A stretch of 64,000 nt of DNA from Pogostemon cablin (GCA_023678885.1 CM042975.1:28375405-28439404); one strand, 5' to 3'; shown: positions 10,642 to 22,459, counted from the first letter of the stretch. Program-made: numbers and translations. The notes: generated by a model from the letters alone, not told the origin.

Positions 10642-11383
10642 GAAAAAAAACTATTATAAAAGGGATAAGGTCGACTGTGTTATTAGCCATGCAATTGTTA
10701 TCAAAATTATGATTGTGTCATGTTGACTAGATTGATAACAGTCTGACAAAACTTTCATTTCCAGCATGGTTTGTATGAATAGTTTTAGTGTTCCTTTTGT
10801 GCATGGTTTTATTTAATGATTTGTTTTCTAAACTTATAACGACACCTGACCATATTGCTATGAGTATTGAAGATCCATAATTTGCAGTGTTGTTGATTAC
10901 AAAGTTATTGTAGTGTTGTTCCAAATCTCCATGCTTTCTCGATGTTGTATTGGATGGAAAGACTGTCACTAAAAATCTAAATAAATAAATAACGTTGCAC
11001 TTGTACTTTGGCCGTTCCAATAATGATATATTTTCGGATGAACATGGGCTTCTGTTATAGCATCCATGTTAATATATCAATGTATTCATTTCACATATGG
11101 TTTTGATAAACTGTTCTTATGGTCCAATAAGATTTCTCCACGTATGATACAACATTTCAGTTATATTATTTGGCCACCCTTATGGACGATGATGTCTTTT
11201 AATACAATGGAGGACTATTTAACTACCCGTAATAATGGCGTCAACAGGAAACAGTTCCAATGGAGAGACATAACTGTTCAACATGGTTAGAGGAGTTATA
11301 TAAAATGACATACATTGCACATCCCATGCTCTCTCTCATATCTGACTTGTTTGTAAATCGGCGAAATTGCACATACGACGTAC
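10642..11383. other. Spacer in the large Mutator element; no gene recognised
   Basis: AT-rich, with short frames only. The plus-strand frame at 11066-11290 shows no known motif. It probably includes the 3' part of the transposase unit and the upstream region of the SANT-like gene that follows. Confidence 0.5.
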
Positions 11384-11972
11384 ATGGCGAGGGAATTGGC
11401 ACAAAACCCGACACTATATGATGAGAAGTGGAATGGAGAAATGGATGCATATTTTATTAATTCTCTCATACATCAGAGGATTTTGGGTGAATGGGGGACA
11501 CATGGACCTACCTCAAGGGCGTTGGGTGTGGCGAAGGATGTTAACTTGTCAATGCAAAAATCGCTTACGTGGAAGGATGCTTACGTTGAGGGATTTTCTT
11601 AAACTTTGATTCGACGCTTACTCATTGGTTCTGCAATGAATGGAGGGCCACGGGTTGTTTGGGGCTGCCCGTCAAAGATGAAGTGATGCAAATATGGAGG
11701 ACGATTATAGAGGTAAATATGTTTTTACTTTGAATTTTTGTAGTAATCACACATCCACACTGTCAATCGGTGCCCTCTGTGTTAATTTTCATCCTCACAA
11801 CTGATGGTGCACATCTTCTGTTATGTAGGAGACTCCTTTTGCCAGTGCATACATTCAATACACTGAACCTGAATTCATACGGCTTTCGGAGTTGTTCGAG
11901 GTGGAAAGACCATGGGCCAGGAAAATGAGGGTTGAGGTCCTTCTAATTGGAGTAATAGATGGGCCTCGTTGA
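11384..11972 (+). pseudogene. SANT/Myb-like DNA-binding protein gene, broken (copy A)
   Basis: Two exons, 11384-11712 and 11829-11972, with GT-AG borders. The start is MARELAQNPTLYDEKWNGEM, followed by ...LIHQRILGEWG and, after the intron, ETPFASAYIQYTEPEFIRL. This is the layout of the plant Myb/SANT-like domain: a leading W, a helix ending near LIHQ, and a late Y(I/V)K...PE block. A stop and frame change sit at about 11600, after which the frame one base over continues as LTHWFCNEWRATGC. The gene is clearly related to the minus-strand gene at 20051-20655, with the intron at the same place. Its role in the element is unknown. Family members usually bind DNA or partner a transposase. Confidence 0.6.
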
Positions 11973-12444
11973 CTACTATTTTAATATTGTAATAGTGTTT
12001 CAGAGAGATGTTACCCTAAAATATTATTTTTTCTTTGTTTATGAAATACCAATTATGTATCTGTAACCCAATGGTGGTTTGTGGCCATGGATATATTTCG
12101 TATAATTATATAAAATCTTTTGTCTGGGAATTGAGTTGGAAATTTTAGTCATCGGAATGGAAGGTAAAAATTTACATAAATAATACGGAATAGAAGAAAT
12201 TACAAAGACATGCAAGAGGATTATAGATATTAAATGGATCAAAAGATAATATGAAACGGGGTAACACATATTAAAACCCGCAAATACATAAAGGGAAGAG
12301 TATTAATTCAGAACAGCAGAACATCATAACATTTACATATGGAGTGGAGTACAGTTAAAACTACGAAGACCTTAACAACCAATTACTGCCCTTATCGAGA
12401 GTAATCCGTTCGTAGTTTGGCAACATGAAAATCTCGGACATAGG
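11973..12444. other. Spacer with a possible gene tail on the minus strand
   Basis: Mostly AT-rich. On the minus strand about 12440-12370 reads as SEIFMLPNYERITLDKGSNW and then stops. This looks coding, but it is too short to name. It ends where the hAT element begins at 12445. Confidence 0.35.
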
Positions 12445-12459
12445 TAGGGATGGCAATTT

Positions 12460-12626
12460 TACCCATCGGGTTGGGTTACCCGATGGGTACCCGCGGAGTG
12501 GGCACATAAAATCAGGTAAAATTGGGTAATGGGTCGGGTAGTACCCGAACCCAAAGGTGAACTGTGCGGGTAAGGGTAGGGTAAGGGTTCCCTTATTTTT
12601 ACCCGTACCCGACCCGAAAATTACCC

Positions 12627-12725
<99 letters not shown>

Positions 12726-12890
12726 CATCGAGTTGGGTTACCCGATGGGTACCCGCGGAGTGGGCACATAAAAATCGGGTAAAATTGGGTAATGGGTCGG
12801 GTAGTACCCGAACCCGAAGGTGAACTGTGCGGGTAAGGGTAGGGTAAGGGTTCCCTTATTTTTACCCGTACCCGACCCGAAAATTACCCG
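12460..12890. repeat. Duplicated 169-bp GC-rich module around an (AT)n tract
   Basis: Unit 1 (12460-12628) and unit 2 (12722-12890) are nearly identical. Each begins TACCCATCG, carries many GGGTA/TACCC words in both orientations, and ends GACCCGAAAATTACCCGAAT. They are separated by the pure AT tract at 12629-12722, and unit 2 is followed by a shorter AT tract (12891-12915). The near identity points to a recent duplication. Confidence 0.9.
12629..12722. repeat. (AT)n microsatellite, about 47 units
   Basis: A pure alternating AT tract of about 94 bases between the two copies of the hAT subterminal module. Open frames read through it (Ile-Tyr repeats) are artefacts. Confidence 0.95.
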
Positions 12891-13745
12891 AATATATATA
12901 TATATATATATATATTTATTTATTTAATAACTACTAATAGCATTATGTCTTATTAGTTATTAATTTAACTGTAACAATGATAATTTTTTATAGAATTAGA
13001 AAGAAAGGTCATTGACTAAACTTTGACTCAATGACACAAGTCCAGTCCTTTTACATTGCTATGAAAATAATAAAATTAAAAGAAATGATCACACGACTTT
13101 CCCACCCATTTCGCTTTTCCCCTGTAAGCCCTCTTTCACTTTGACCCCTAAAATGGCAAAACCCTAGTTTCTCGCCGCTCACGAGTCACGGCCCACGGGC
13201 ACGACTCCTCAATCAAAAATCTCCAATCTCCATCGTTGTTCCCGCAGTCCTCTAGTCCTTGACTCCTTAGGAGGTGCCTATCTTCAAGACATCTCCATTC
13301 AATTTTTGGAGGAAAAAACAAATAAGGTAAGAATCTTTTTCTAAGATTCGGTATTAGTTTGTTTATGCTCTTCAAATAGAAATTATAGACTCTAAATTTG
13401 GGAGTGTAGTATATATCATGAAGCTGTATGCTCTCTTCTCCTCTCTCAGTTTCTACTTTTATTTTTTCGGGGGAAAGGTTTAAGGTTTATTGGTTCGTTG
13501 ATGTGTGATGAATACTGATATAGTGCTTAATTTTGTTATGTTGCCATATGTTCTCTAATTTCTATTTGGAGATCCAATTGTACCTTAGATTATTTTTCGT
13601 AATAAATCTGTGAGAGATTATTTATTTAGAAGAATTTGCAACTTGTTTTTTTGTAGAATTCTTATTTGAATGCATAGTTACATTCCAAAAACTGCCATGT
13701 CTTGGTTGTGAACTTGTTGTGTTTTGTAATTTGTAATATATACAG

Positions 13746-14864
13746 ATGAGTACTCCATCTGATGTGCCTTCACAACAATCGGGTCATCATAATTCGAAAC
13801 ATGCTGAAAATATGATGGATATGGACTCAAATCCTGAACAATCTAATACTATAGAAGCTGAAGTAGATGGCAATAATGGTGGTGAAGCAGATGGCGTTCG
13901 GAAGAGGAAGCATTCTATGGTTTGGGATCATTTCAAGAAAGAGAAAATTAATGGAAAGGACGACAAAGCTGAGTGCAACTACTGCAAAAAAAAAGTTAAG
14001 TGCAGCTCCTAAAAATGGAACAACTCACTTAAAAGAGCATTATTTAAGATGTCCTTCAAGATCCACAAAGGATATAAGACAGTGTTTGTTGACTATTACC
14101 AAAAACAAAGATGGGACAACAGAATTGAAAAATTATTCTTTTGATCTAGAACTAGCTAGACTTCATCTTGCATACATGATCATTCTACATGAGTACCCAC
14201 TTAGTATGGTTGAACATAAATGGTTTAGAGTATTCATGAATACTTGTCAACCTCTCTTCAAGCCAATCACAAGAAACACTCTTCATAGTGATATTATGAA
14301 GATTTTTACTGATGAAAAGAGTCAAGTAATGAGCTTGTTGGAAAGCAATGAGAGTCGTACTGCAATAACTACTGACATGTGGACTTCTAGCAATCAAAAG
14401 AAGGGATATATGGTTGTAACTGCACATTTTATTGACAACACGTGGACTTTACGTAGTAGAATTTTAAGGTAATATCTACTTCTGTATTTTTTTCTTTGTG
14501 ATTTATATTTGGAAAAAAATATATTAACTCTTTATTTCTAATTTTCTAACTTCAAATGACAGGTTTGCGTATGTTCCTTGTCCACACACCGCTGAAGTAA
14601 TTGCAGATGCCTAGTTTGAGTGCTTGTTAGATTGGAACATAGATAGTAAGTTGTCTACTTTGACATTAGACAATTGTAGTACTAATGATTCTGTTATTTC
14701 CATGTTGGCATCGTTGATGAATAGATTTTCCTCTGATTCATTGTTGTTGGGTGGAGAGATTTTACACATGCGTTGTGCAGCTCACATATTAAACTTGATT
14801 GTTAAAGATGGTATGGATGCAATTGGAAGTAGTATTGAGAGGATCCGGGATAGCGTACGAATTT
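13746..14864 (+). pseudogene. hAT transposase with BED zinc finger, truncated (RICESLEEPER-like)
   Basis: The N-terminus has a BED-type zinc finger: W-x-H-F near 13921, C-x2-C in ECNYCKK at 13972-13992, then THLKEHYLRC supplying the His and Cys. A frameshift falls in the nine-A run at about 13986-13994. The conserved hAT region follows, including TAITTDMWTSSNQKKGYMVV (about 14350-14420). After an intron (14469-14562) come ...LTLDNCSTNDSV and the strongly conserved ILHMRCAAHILNLIVKDGM (about 14761-14816). A stop TAG is at 14612. The frame is lost at 14864, so the third catalytic residue and the C-terminal dimerisation domain are missing. Plant relatives of this type include RICESLEEPER/DAYSLEEPER genes, but this one is a dead transposon gene. 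Confidence 0.85.
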
Positions 14865-15436
14865 TACTGTTTTTTAAAAAAAAGTTTTTCCCTTTTGGGT
14901 TTTAACCCCTCCGATTTTTGCTCTAAAAAAATGGGGTTGCATAAAATGTTCTCAATTTACTTCTTTTTTAAATGGGGTTGAATCTGGTTGTGAATGTATC
15001 TCAACTACAGTAAGGATTTATAAGACCAAAAATATAATCATATTTATTTATTGAAATATTGGAGTTGATCCCTTATATTTAATGATATCCAATTGTAGTC
15101 CTGTTCATTATAACCCTTTTATATCTTAAGTCATGTTATATTCATTTTTAGACCTTTTATTAGCTTATATATATTTCAATGTATTTAAATTAGTTTAAAA
15201 ATTTTCATTTATTTTTTCAACTATCGAATGTGAGCCTGAATGAAGTAAAGACTACTTTCAATAACTCTAAAGAGTAATGACTACCTATCCACTAAAGAAA
15301 TGCACAACTGAGAAATTAAATTTGGTGTAAAATAGTTAATCTGAATGGCCCCAAACTTTGGGGTTAGATAGATGGCTATAATTGGGGTCAGAATGGCCGA
15401 TTTAAATAAATTTCGTAAGTTGAAAACCATTGTCCT

Positions 15437-15797
15437 ACCCCAAATACTCCATGCGACACTTGCAAAGGGTAACTTTTGATTTTTGTGTAAGGGAGTAAGG
15501 ATTATTATTATTTAATTTATAGTGGGTAGTTGTATTAGTAGGTGTATGACCCTATATTTTAATAGTAGTTGTATTAGTAGGTGTATGGGTCCCTTTATTA
15601 GTAGCCGTAGTGGGTAGTTGTATTAGTAGGTGGGTAGTTGTATTAGTAGGTGTATTACCCTACCCAAATACTCCATGCATTAGTAGTTGTATTAGTATCT
15701 GTATGGGTCTCATGTGTATAAATTAGGAAAGAAAATACTTTGGGTGGGACGTCTAAAAAGGAACAAATGAACCATTTGGGTGGGACGAAGGGAGTAA
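15437..15797. mobile_element. Stowaway-like MITE with internal tandem repeats
   Basis: The left end is TACTCCATGCGACAC and the right end GGGACGAAGGGAGTA. The interior repeats GTGGGTAGTTGTATTAGTAGGTG several times (about 15520-15690), more copies than in other family members here. Confidence 0.6.
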
Positions 15798-15834
15798 GTT
15801 ATATAACTTATAGAGCCAGTTATCCATTTTTTTG

Positions 15835-16060
15835 ACCAATAACACCCCATCATGTCGGAATGATTCGTCGGGATTCTGACACCTAATCCAACATCTGACC
15901 ACCATTTCCTGTAATGCTATGTCGGGAGCACCGGTGAAAAAAACCAACATTCGACCACTACTCTTTGAATGCTATATTGGAATTCAGATACCGAATTCGA
16001 CATCCCCATTAGTGGATCGGACATCCGATGATATCTTCATGATGTCGGGACTATAACACC
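15835..16060. repeat. Dispersed piece related to the 23.8-25.4 kb satellite-like DNA
   Basis: Contains ATGTCGGAATGATTC, TGCTATGTCGGGAGCACCGG and ATGATGTCGGGAC, the same vocabulary as the repeated DNA at 23770-25440 (GTCGG, GACATAGCATTCCG). It lies in the middle of the large Mutator element and may be the end of another deleted relative. Confidence 0.45.
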
Positions 16061-16655
16061 TGCATTTTTACTTAAACTTGCGTCATAAGAATTTTTTATT
16101 TGTATGTACGCCCAATATAGTATAATGAAAAATTTTCCATGGGAGGAAGAGAGTATCATCTATTGGAGATTGAGTCAAATGAATGTAGTAAATTGGGATA
16201 TGGAAATATATCTTAGTGGTTGGATATGGTATTATTAGTGGTGTTATTGAGTTAGATATGCATCATTGTCAAATGTCAAATATGCAAATTTAATGTCATA
16301 TTCATGTACTCATCTTCAGTCTCACGTTATATGTTATGTTGAAATAATAATTTTTTAATATCATCTCCCAACGTTGTTTAATTGACGATGTGAAGAATAA
16401 ATGCTAATTTTTTACCCTATAAAACTATTATTAAATACTAGATAGACCTTGTCAAAAAGAGATGGCGTAAATGGGTGTTATTGTCAAAACCTAATAATAT
16501 TTCACATTGTTTTCTTTATTTCGCATTAAATTTTATATACCCTGCTCCGAGTTATTACACGCTCTCTATTTAAATGTACAGCACACAACACTGATTCCTT
16601 ACTCCTCTCTTACGATATTACTTATTACATATACTTCTCTGCCATTCAACTACAG

Positions 16656-18649
16656 ATGGGTAAGAAAATGTCTTTGTTCTATGTATAGAGTGATAGGAAT
16701 TTTGGTGTTAGATAAGTAAATCTTATTTATGTTTTGAATTTAACATCTGAAAAAGTAGATGATGCTGACTCATTAACCTGACTTTGGTTTTCTTGCAGCG
16801 CACATGGGTAATAACGGTAATCGGAGAATTGATGAAATATTCGGGGACTATCATAAGTGGTCGATAGTGGATGAAAAAGTTCTGTTGGATATCGTTTGGG
16901 AGTTTTGGATGGATAAGAAGATTGAAGACGTATCTCCACCTGAAGAAGTGCTAAAAGAGATGCTTGACGTGACTCAATACAGAATTGGACTGCAGTTCGG
17001 GATTGCAAATATGAAGAAGAAGTTAGCTGACTTGCTGAGGGTTACCAGGTGTGCAAGATCATTTCTAAACAGAGAGGTGTGATGTACAACTCCCTGCGCG
17101 ATCGATTTGAGGCTTGTTCGGAGACATGGGAACGCATAATTCAGATAACTATTGTCGAATTAAATGTGGATGCTCGATTTTTCATTAAAAGCTACCACTA
17201 TTTTAACGTAAAGGATGTTACAAGAATGAAGGATGAACCTCGCGCTGTGAAGCTCGTAGGTGGGACTGAGGCGTTATGATATGACATGAATCTGACTTTC
17301 TCTTTCATGGATTGTATGAACAAACAAGACAGGAAACTCCCTGTTGGAAGTGCCGAGCCGCCGATCAACGTGGATGAGGATATGGGATCCAGCGATGACG
17401 AGGACGGTGTAGTTGATGACCCAATAGAAGGTGATGAAGTATGTAGGGCTGGGGAAAAATACCGAAATTTTGGTATACCGCCCTTATCATAACGAAAAAT
17501 ACCGATTTTACCGAAATTTTAGGTATGCCGAAATTTTTGGTAAGGTATGATACCGTATTGAAAATTTTGGTACGATAAAGGTATATAAATAATCAATACC
17601 GCGGTATTTTGGTATATGCCGAAATACCGTAAAATATTCAATTTTTTGAGTTATATGATACGATATTACCATATTAGATGATACATACAATTATAATTAT
17701 TATTTATGTATTATAATTTTTAATTAAATTATATATATACACTATTTTATTAAAGATTAAATCTAAAATCCTACTGTATATTTCTTCATAATTATAAATT
17801 ATTGATAAAGATCATTGACTTACATGATATTAGTACTTATTTTTTAATTAAGTAATTCTATGTATATGGAAATTTAAAAGTGTTGATTTTAATATAAGTT
17901 TCATATATTTTTGTGTAGATCTCTTAGGTACTATTTATTTAATGACAAACACTTTGTAAAACGGGTTTAGATATATTAATTATGTAAACTCGGTTACTGT
18001 TTAGTACATAAAAAATTACTCTTTAGCACATGAATTGTTACTTTTTAAATTAAAAAATTACTCTTCAAATTCTTGTAAATCTCGATGTATCGATTACTTT
18101 AAGTACATGAAAAATTACTTTTTAGAGATACGAATTATTACTCTATTGTGTAAAAATTATTACTCTTCAAAGAGTTATTTTTTATATATTAAAGAGTAAT
18201 ATTAAAAAATAAGGCTTACCTGTAAACCCGGTTTTCATGAGACTTACTCTTATTTAATTTGGTCATTTGCAGATTGTCGTATATTTTTGAATTTGTTATT
18301 TATTAGAGTATGTTTTATAGCTATCTTTCACTTTTCTAGTACGTGGTTTTTATAAGATTTATTGAATTTTAGATGTATAACGGTATAGCAAACTATGTAA
18401 TAGGATGATATATACCGATATTTTAGGTATGGTATGGCATACCGAAATATTGGTAAGTAGAAGGTATACTATTTTCTTATACCGAAATATTGGTATACCG
18501 AACTAAGGTATACCGAAAGTTTAGGTAAGGTAACGATATGATTTTTTAAATACCGAAAATTTCGGTACGGTATATGGTATGACCAAAAATCTTCGGTATG
18601 CCATACCGCCCACCCCTAGATGTATGCTGAAGGTTTGCAGGAACTGTGA
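16656..18649 (+). pseudogene. SANT/Myb-like DNA-binding protein gene, broken (type B)
   Basis: A first exon of only four coding bases (ATG G, 16656-16659) can be spliced to 16799 and gives MAHMGNNGNRRIDEIFGDYH. Next comes a trihelix/SANT-like domain with W (KWSIVDEKVLLDIVWEFW), a middle RIGLQFGIANMKKKLADLLR, and, after a one-base frame change at about 17040, YQVCKIISKQRGVMYNSLRD. The tail is acidic (EDMGSSDDEDGVVDDPIEGD, about 17370-17431). A hAT-type element (17444-18618) then cuts the gene, and the last codons (YAEGLQEL, stop at 18647-18649) lie beyond it. A TGA at 17277-17279 and further frame breaks make it inactive. It differs in sequence from the copies at 11384 and 20655, so it is a second SANT-like gene type in the same element. 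Confidence 0.6.
17444..18618. mobile_element. Non-autonomous hAT-type element, 1175 bp
   Basis: The ends TAGGGCTGGG and CCCACCCCTA are imperfect inverted repeats. They are flanked by GAAGTATG (17436-17443) and GATGTATG (18619-18626), an 8-bp duplication with one difference. Both subterminal regions are packed with TACCGAAATTTTGGTATACC-like phrases in both orientations, while the middle is plain AT-rich DNA. No transposase is present. It interrupts the acidic C-terminal tail of the SANT-like gene. Confidence 0.85.
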
Positions 18650-20050
18650 TGATGTTTTGTTATAGATGCATATTACATGGGTTGACTATGTTATAAACTC
18701 TATGATGTATTTTCTGTCGTAGCAACGTCGTTATTATGTCCGTAAGTCGTAAGTGCGTGGACATATTTTTCTGATGTACTTGTTGGATCATCTTTAATGA
18801 AAAAATCTATGATGTTAATGTATAAATGTTGCTTCTATTATGTTATTCTATAATGGGATGCAACAATAGAAACAAACCATAAAAAAATGCTTGATGGCTC
18901 AGATATTACGACCATAAACCCTAATCACACACATGCACTCCACATTACCTTATGGAATCACCATGGTGTGGGAACTATGTCTCCCAAGTAGGGTGTAGTT
19001 AAATTGCTTCGAATAATCGTACGAAATAATGACAAATAATGGTACGTACGCAAATCGCAATTATGTCATTATTTTCTATACATTTGACAATGATCCATAT
19101 CTATACAGCAATCACATGTGACGAATTATACATATAAATAATACAATCTATGATATTGTATGGGTTAATGATGGCATTTGGTGTAACATTTCATGTGTCA
19201 CACAGTTAAATGGAAGACATGCTAGTATACATAAACTACACCACAAAACAACAATGTGATGGTCAAAAATGGATTATAAGATTTTTTGTGCTATAGTATT
19301 CATTAAGGTAACAATTAAAATGGCGACATCAAATCCCATATTGCTAATGGGGTATAGTTTCAATCATAATTAACCTTGCACGTATGACTCAATCCCACTA
19401 TTAACATTACATGTGAAATAATTGTTGAAATGTACCAAATCCTAATAGATGCAATTTTCGTTTAAATAATTACGTAACATTAAATAGTTGTCATAACTTC
19501 TGATATATTAGTGGGTAATTTTTGCCACCTACTATGGGTGTACACATGTTAGTAGGAATGTGAATTATCCCATTGATTTAGAGTAGACAGAATGAATATT
19601 GGTGTAGTTGACGCCATTAAAACATCCACATTACTTATGAAGTATGATTTGGTGTCAACTGGATTTGGAGGTAAGTCAATATGTGAACTTCTTGTTTTAT
19701 AGGACCTTTGTTTACGCCATTCAAATGGATTCACACTTCAAACCCCAACTACGTCATTGAATGTTTCTACCCCCAATTACACGTTTTAGTTGTTCAATTG
19801 CCACTTAATGTAGGATGTAATATCATTCACTTCAATAAAAAATTATAATATTAAAGATGAGACAAACAAATAATAATAATAATAATAATAATAAATAATT
19901 TTACAACCTAACTTTATCGGCACAATTCAAGATTAAATAACATCAGCCAATGCTAGGATTTTTGTTATAACCAACAATAATAACATTAGAATCGTCCTAA
20001 TAAATTCATCAACCATTCGATTCCACGACTACATTTGGTCGTTATTGTGA
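18650..20050. other. Spacer in the large Mutator element; no gene seen
   Basis: AT-rich, with only short open frames. An (AAT)n run is at about 19869-19894. This is probably the shared 3' flank between two convergent SANT-like genes. Confidence 0.5.
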
Positions 20051-20655
20051 TCATCCCAACGACGCATTGACTGGTAACCGCCTCACCCCATCATGGTGGT
20101 CAAACAAGGATTGACGGTTGGGACTAAATAATATCTTCAGCCTTCTATATTCTGGGTCCTCGTACTTCATATAAGAACGTGCAAACGAATCCTCCTACAA
20201 CATAATGTTATATACATACACCGAATAGTTAAGTTTTTTTATTCTAGACATGAAGATGAAACCAAACACGCGACACGACTATAGTTCAAACAAACCTCTA
20301 TGATGGACTTCCAAAGGATCCGAGAGACTTCGATTCCCCTCTGTGTCAGAGTGAAGATGCCCCATCTTTCCAACCGATCCACGAGATGGGAGTAAATTTC
20401 GTAATGCTTTTAAAGAAAATATACGCGATCATGTGCATCACTGTATGTCAGTCGCTTGTGCATGGAGAGGTTAATCACATCCTTTGACACACCGACAACC
20501 CTGCTAGTTGGACCATATCCACTCCAGTGTTCCCCTAAATTCTTTTGATGTATTAGAGTATTCACAAGACAAGCATCCAATTCGGAGTTCCACTTGTCAT
20601 CGTAAAGGGCAGAATTTTCGGCAATGTATGTATTCATCGTAATGGGCGTAGCCAT
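20051..20655 (-). pseudogene. SANT/Myb-like DNA-binding protein gene, one in-frame stop (copy A')
   Basis: Two exons, 20655-20296 and 20194-20051. The start is MATPITMNTYIAENSALYDD, followed by KWNSELDACLVNTLIHQKNLG, then a Gly/Ser-rich linker and SMHKRLTYSDAHDRVYFL. A TAA stop follows, and the frame continues as KHYEIYSHLVDRLERWGIFT. After the intron come EDSFARSYMKYEDPEYRRLK and the end at 20051. It parallels the plus-strand gene at 11384-11972 in length, order of blocks and intron position, and it too has a stop at the corresponding point. With a single visible stop it is the best preserved of the SANT-like genes. A TATA-like run (ATATATATAA) lies about 25 bases upstream of the start codon. 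Confidence 0.6.
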
Positions 20656-20699
20656 TTGAGTATATTCTCCTCTTATATATATTTGGGAAAATGACCATT

Positions 20700-21680
20700 C
20701 AATATATTGAGAAGCAGTCTGTCAATAAATTGTGTCATTCCGTGTACATCATTACGTTAACCACTGCAGAACAATATGAAATGTTACGATATAAACCGAG
20801 AGGGTATATGTGTGACGTATTTATGGCTAGAGATATTAATACGTAATTTCTCGTTTAACCCGGAAAAATATAGTTATGATTTGTATCAGCAGAGGCCTGT
20901 TTAAATCAGTTCCTTATTGGCCTGGATCGATGAGCCCGCTGCCCTATAGTACTAGCCTATAGGGTAATACGACTGGCCCAGCAACCCATCAAATTGAAAA
21001 GAATAAAAATTAAATAATAATATACTTAAATTATTAAAATCAAAAGAAATATTTTGTTATGCTAACAAATAATTTCTATTGACAGTCATATCTAATAGTA
21101 ATTTAATACCCTCTAACTTACTACATTTTTTGTTAGTTTGTTATTTTAAAATAAAATATAATAATATTAAAGTATGTGAGATATTTTAAAAAAATAACAT
21201 TGAAATTAAATTGCAGGAATTCACAAATAATATTACTAACTTTGGAATCCCATAATTCTTTTTTATTTTTTATGTATAAACTTATAAATGATGTCCCGTT
21301 TAATATGTACCGCTATCCTCGTGGGTAGAGTGTCCCGTAACCATATTGTCTGCTGCCCTGTACCAAGGGTCCATCCCATTTAATATCCCTATATATGGCA
21401 ATGTGAACAGACAAGTATAGATGACTAATAGGAATTAGTGATAATTATATTTTCAAACGGGGTATTTTCAAATAGGGACAGAATTTAAGGTAATTTCGGG
21501 TTGCAACTGAATTTACAGGTTAAGTCTGTTTCAGGTGTAGATTTTTGCTTTTAAAAAAATTACTTACTCTTCTTTGTCTCCAGATATAGGATTTACGTTG
21601 TACTTATTGTTTGGGATTACGTAGTCTAAATGTGTAGTGTTTCTATTTTTCTGGGTTTGGGGTTTATTGTTTTAAGGTTT
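20700..21680. other. Spacer; no gene recognised
   Basis: AT-rich. Two short GC-richer stretches, around 20930-20990 and 21300-21390, share words (GCTGCCCT, CCCAT/CCCGT) but I could not define element ends. No open frame of interest. Confidence 0.4.
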
Positions 21681-21681
21681 A

Positions 21682-22075
21682 CTCCATCCGTCCCAAATCA
21701 AAGGTAGTTTTTGCGTAATGGCACGTGGATTAAGGAGTATTTTTATTATACTCCCTCCGTCCCACTCAAAGGGTTACTTTTTTCTATTTTGGTCGTCCCA
21801 GCCAAAGGGTCACATTTCCTTTTTTACACAAATGGGACCTATGCACACCCACTAATACACTAAAATATAAGGGATCCACACTCCCACTAATATAACTAGC
21901 CACTACACATTAAATATTAATACTACTTAATCCACGTGTCAAAAAACAAAAATAACCCTTTGGACGGGACAGAGGGCGTATGTGTACTGGGTAGTTTTAT
22001 ACGTGGGTGTGTGAGCCCTTCACTTTTAATTATATTAGTGAGTGTGTGTATCCCATGTGTATAACTTAATGCGGG
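21682..22075. mobile_element. Stowaway-like MITE split by a second MITE
   Basis: The outer element begins ACTCCATCCGTCCC and runs to about 21748. It resumes at 21981 with GTGTACTGGGTAGTTTTATA and ends near ATGCGGGACAAC. The phrase order of the family (GGATTAAGGAGTATT then GGGTAGTTGTATTAG) is restored if 21749-21980 is removed. Confidence 0.55.
21749..21980. mobile_element. Stowaway-like MITE, nested
   Basis: The ends TACTCCCTCCGTCCCACTCA and, inverted, TACGCCCTCTGTCCCGTCC are paired, next to TA dinucleotides. It has inserted into an older copy of the same family. Confidence 0.75.
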
Positions 22076-22459
22076 ACAACAACAATTGAACACGTAAATC
22101 AGTTCGACCTGAAACATGGAGTACTGTTTGTGTAGCAAAATTTGAATTCCCTCTAAGGGAAATTTTAAAATTTAAATTTTTTGAATTTCAAATTTTGAAT
22201 GGGTGTTTCCTCCCATTATATTATCCTGCCTCAACAATCACATACTGAAGGTCCTCTTAATCTGATACACACCAAGTTACTAAATATCATTTGCCCCTTT
22301 CTAAATCAAATTCCGCCACTCAGGTACCACAATCGCCAAGATACCTCACAGTTTCGTTATTTCAACCCTTTATCTCAAATACCCTAACAACTAAATATGA
22401 ATTTTACGGCAATGAGATTCATCGATTGAGAACTTCTGCATCAATTCTTTTGGGTGCAG

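Larger units (their letters stand above)
12445..14864 (+). mobile_element. Truncated hAT transposon nested in the Mutator element
   Basis: A hAT-like tip TAGGGATGGCAATTTTACCC begins at 12445. A hAT transposase gene follows at 13746, but no matching right tip (…TTGCCATCCCTA) is present. Coding similarity stops at about 14864, within the transposase, so the 3' part is lost. The left terminal region has been duplicated around an (AT)n tract (see 12460-12890). I infer that tip and gene belong to one element from their order and spacing. Confidence 0.6.

Noticed and set aside
12557..12823. 88-residue open frame with Ile-Tyr repeats
   Set aside because: It reads through the (AT)n tract and the duplicated hAT module; there is no protein-like sequence outside the repeat.
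13746..14864. Domesticated hAT gene (DAYSLEEPER-like)
   Set aside because: It has a frameshift, a stop and loss of the C-terminal half, so it is not kept as a host gene.
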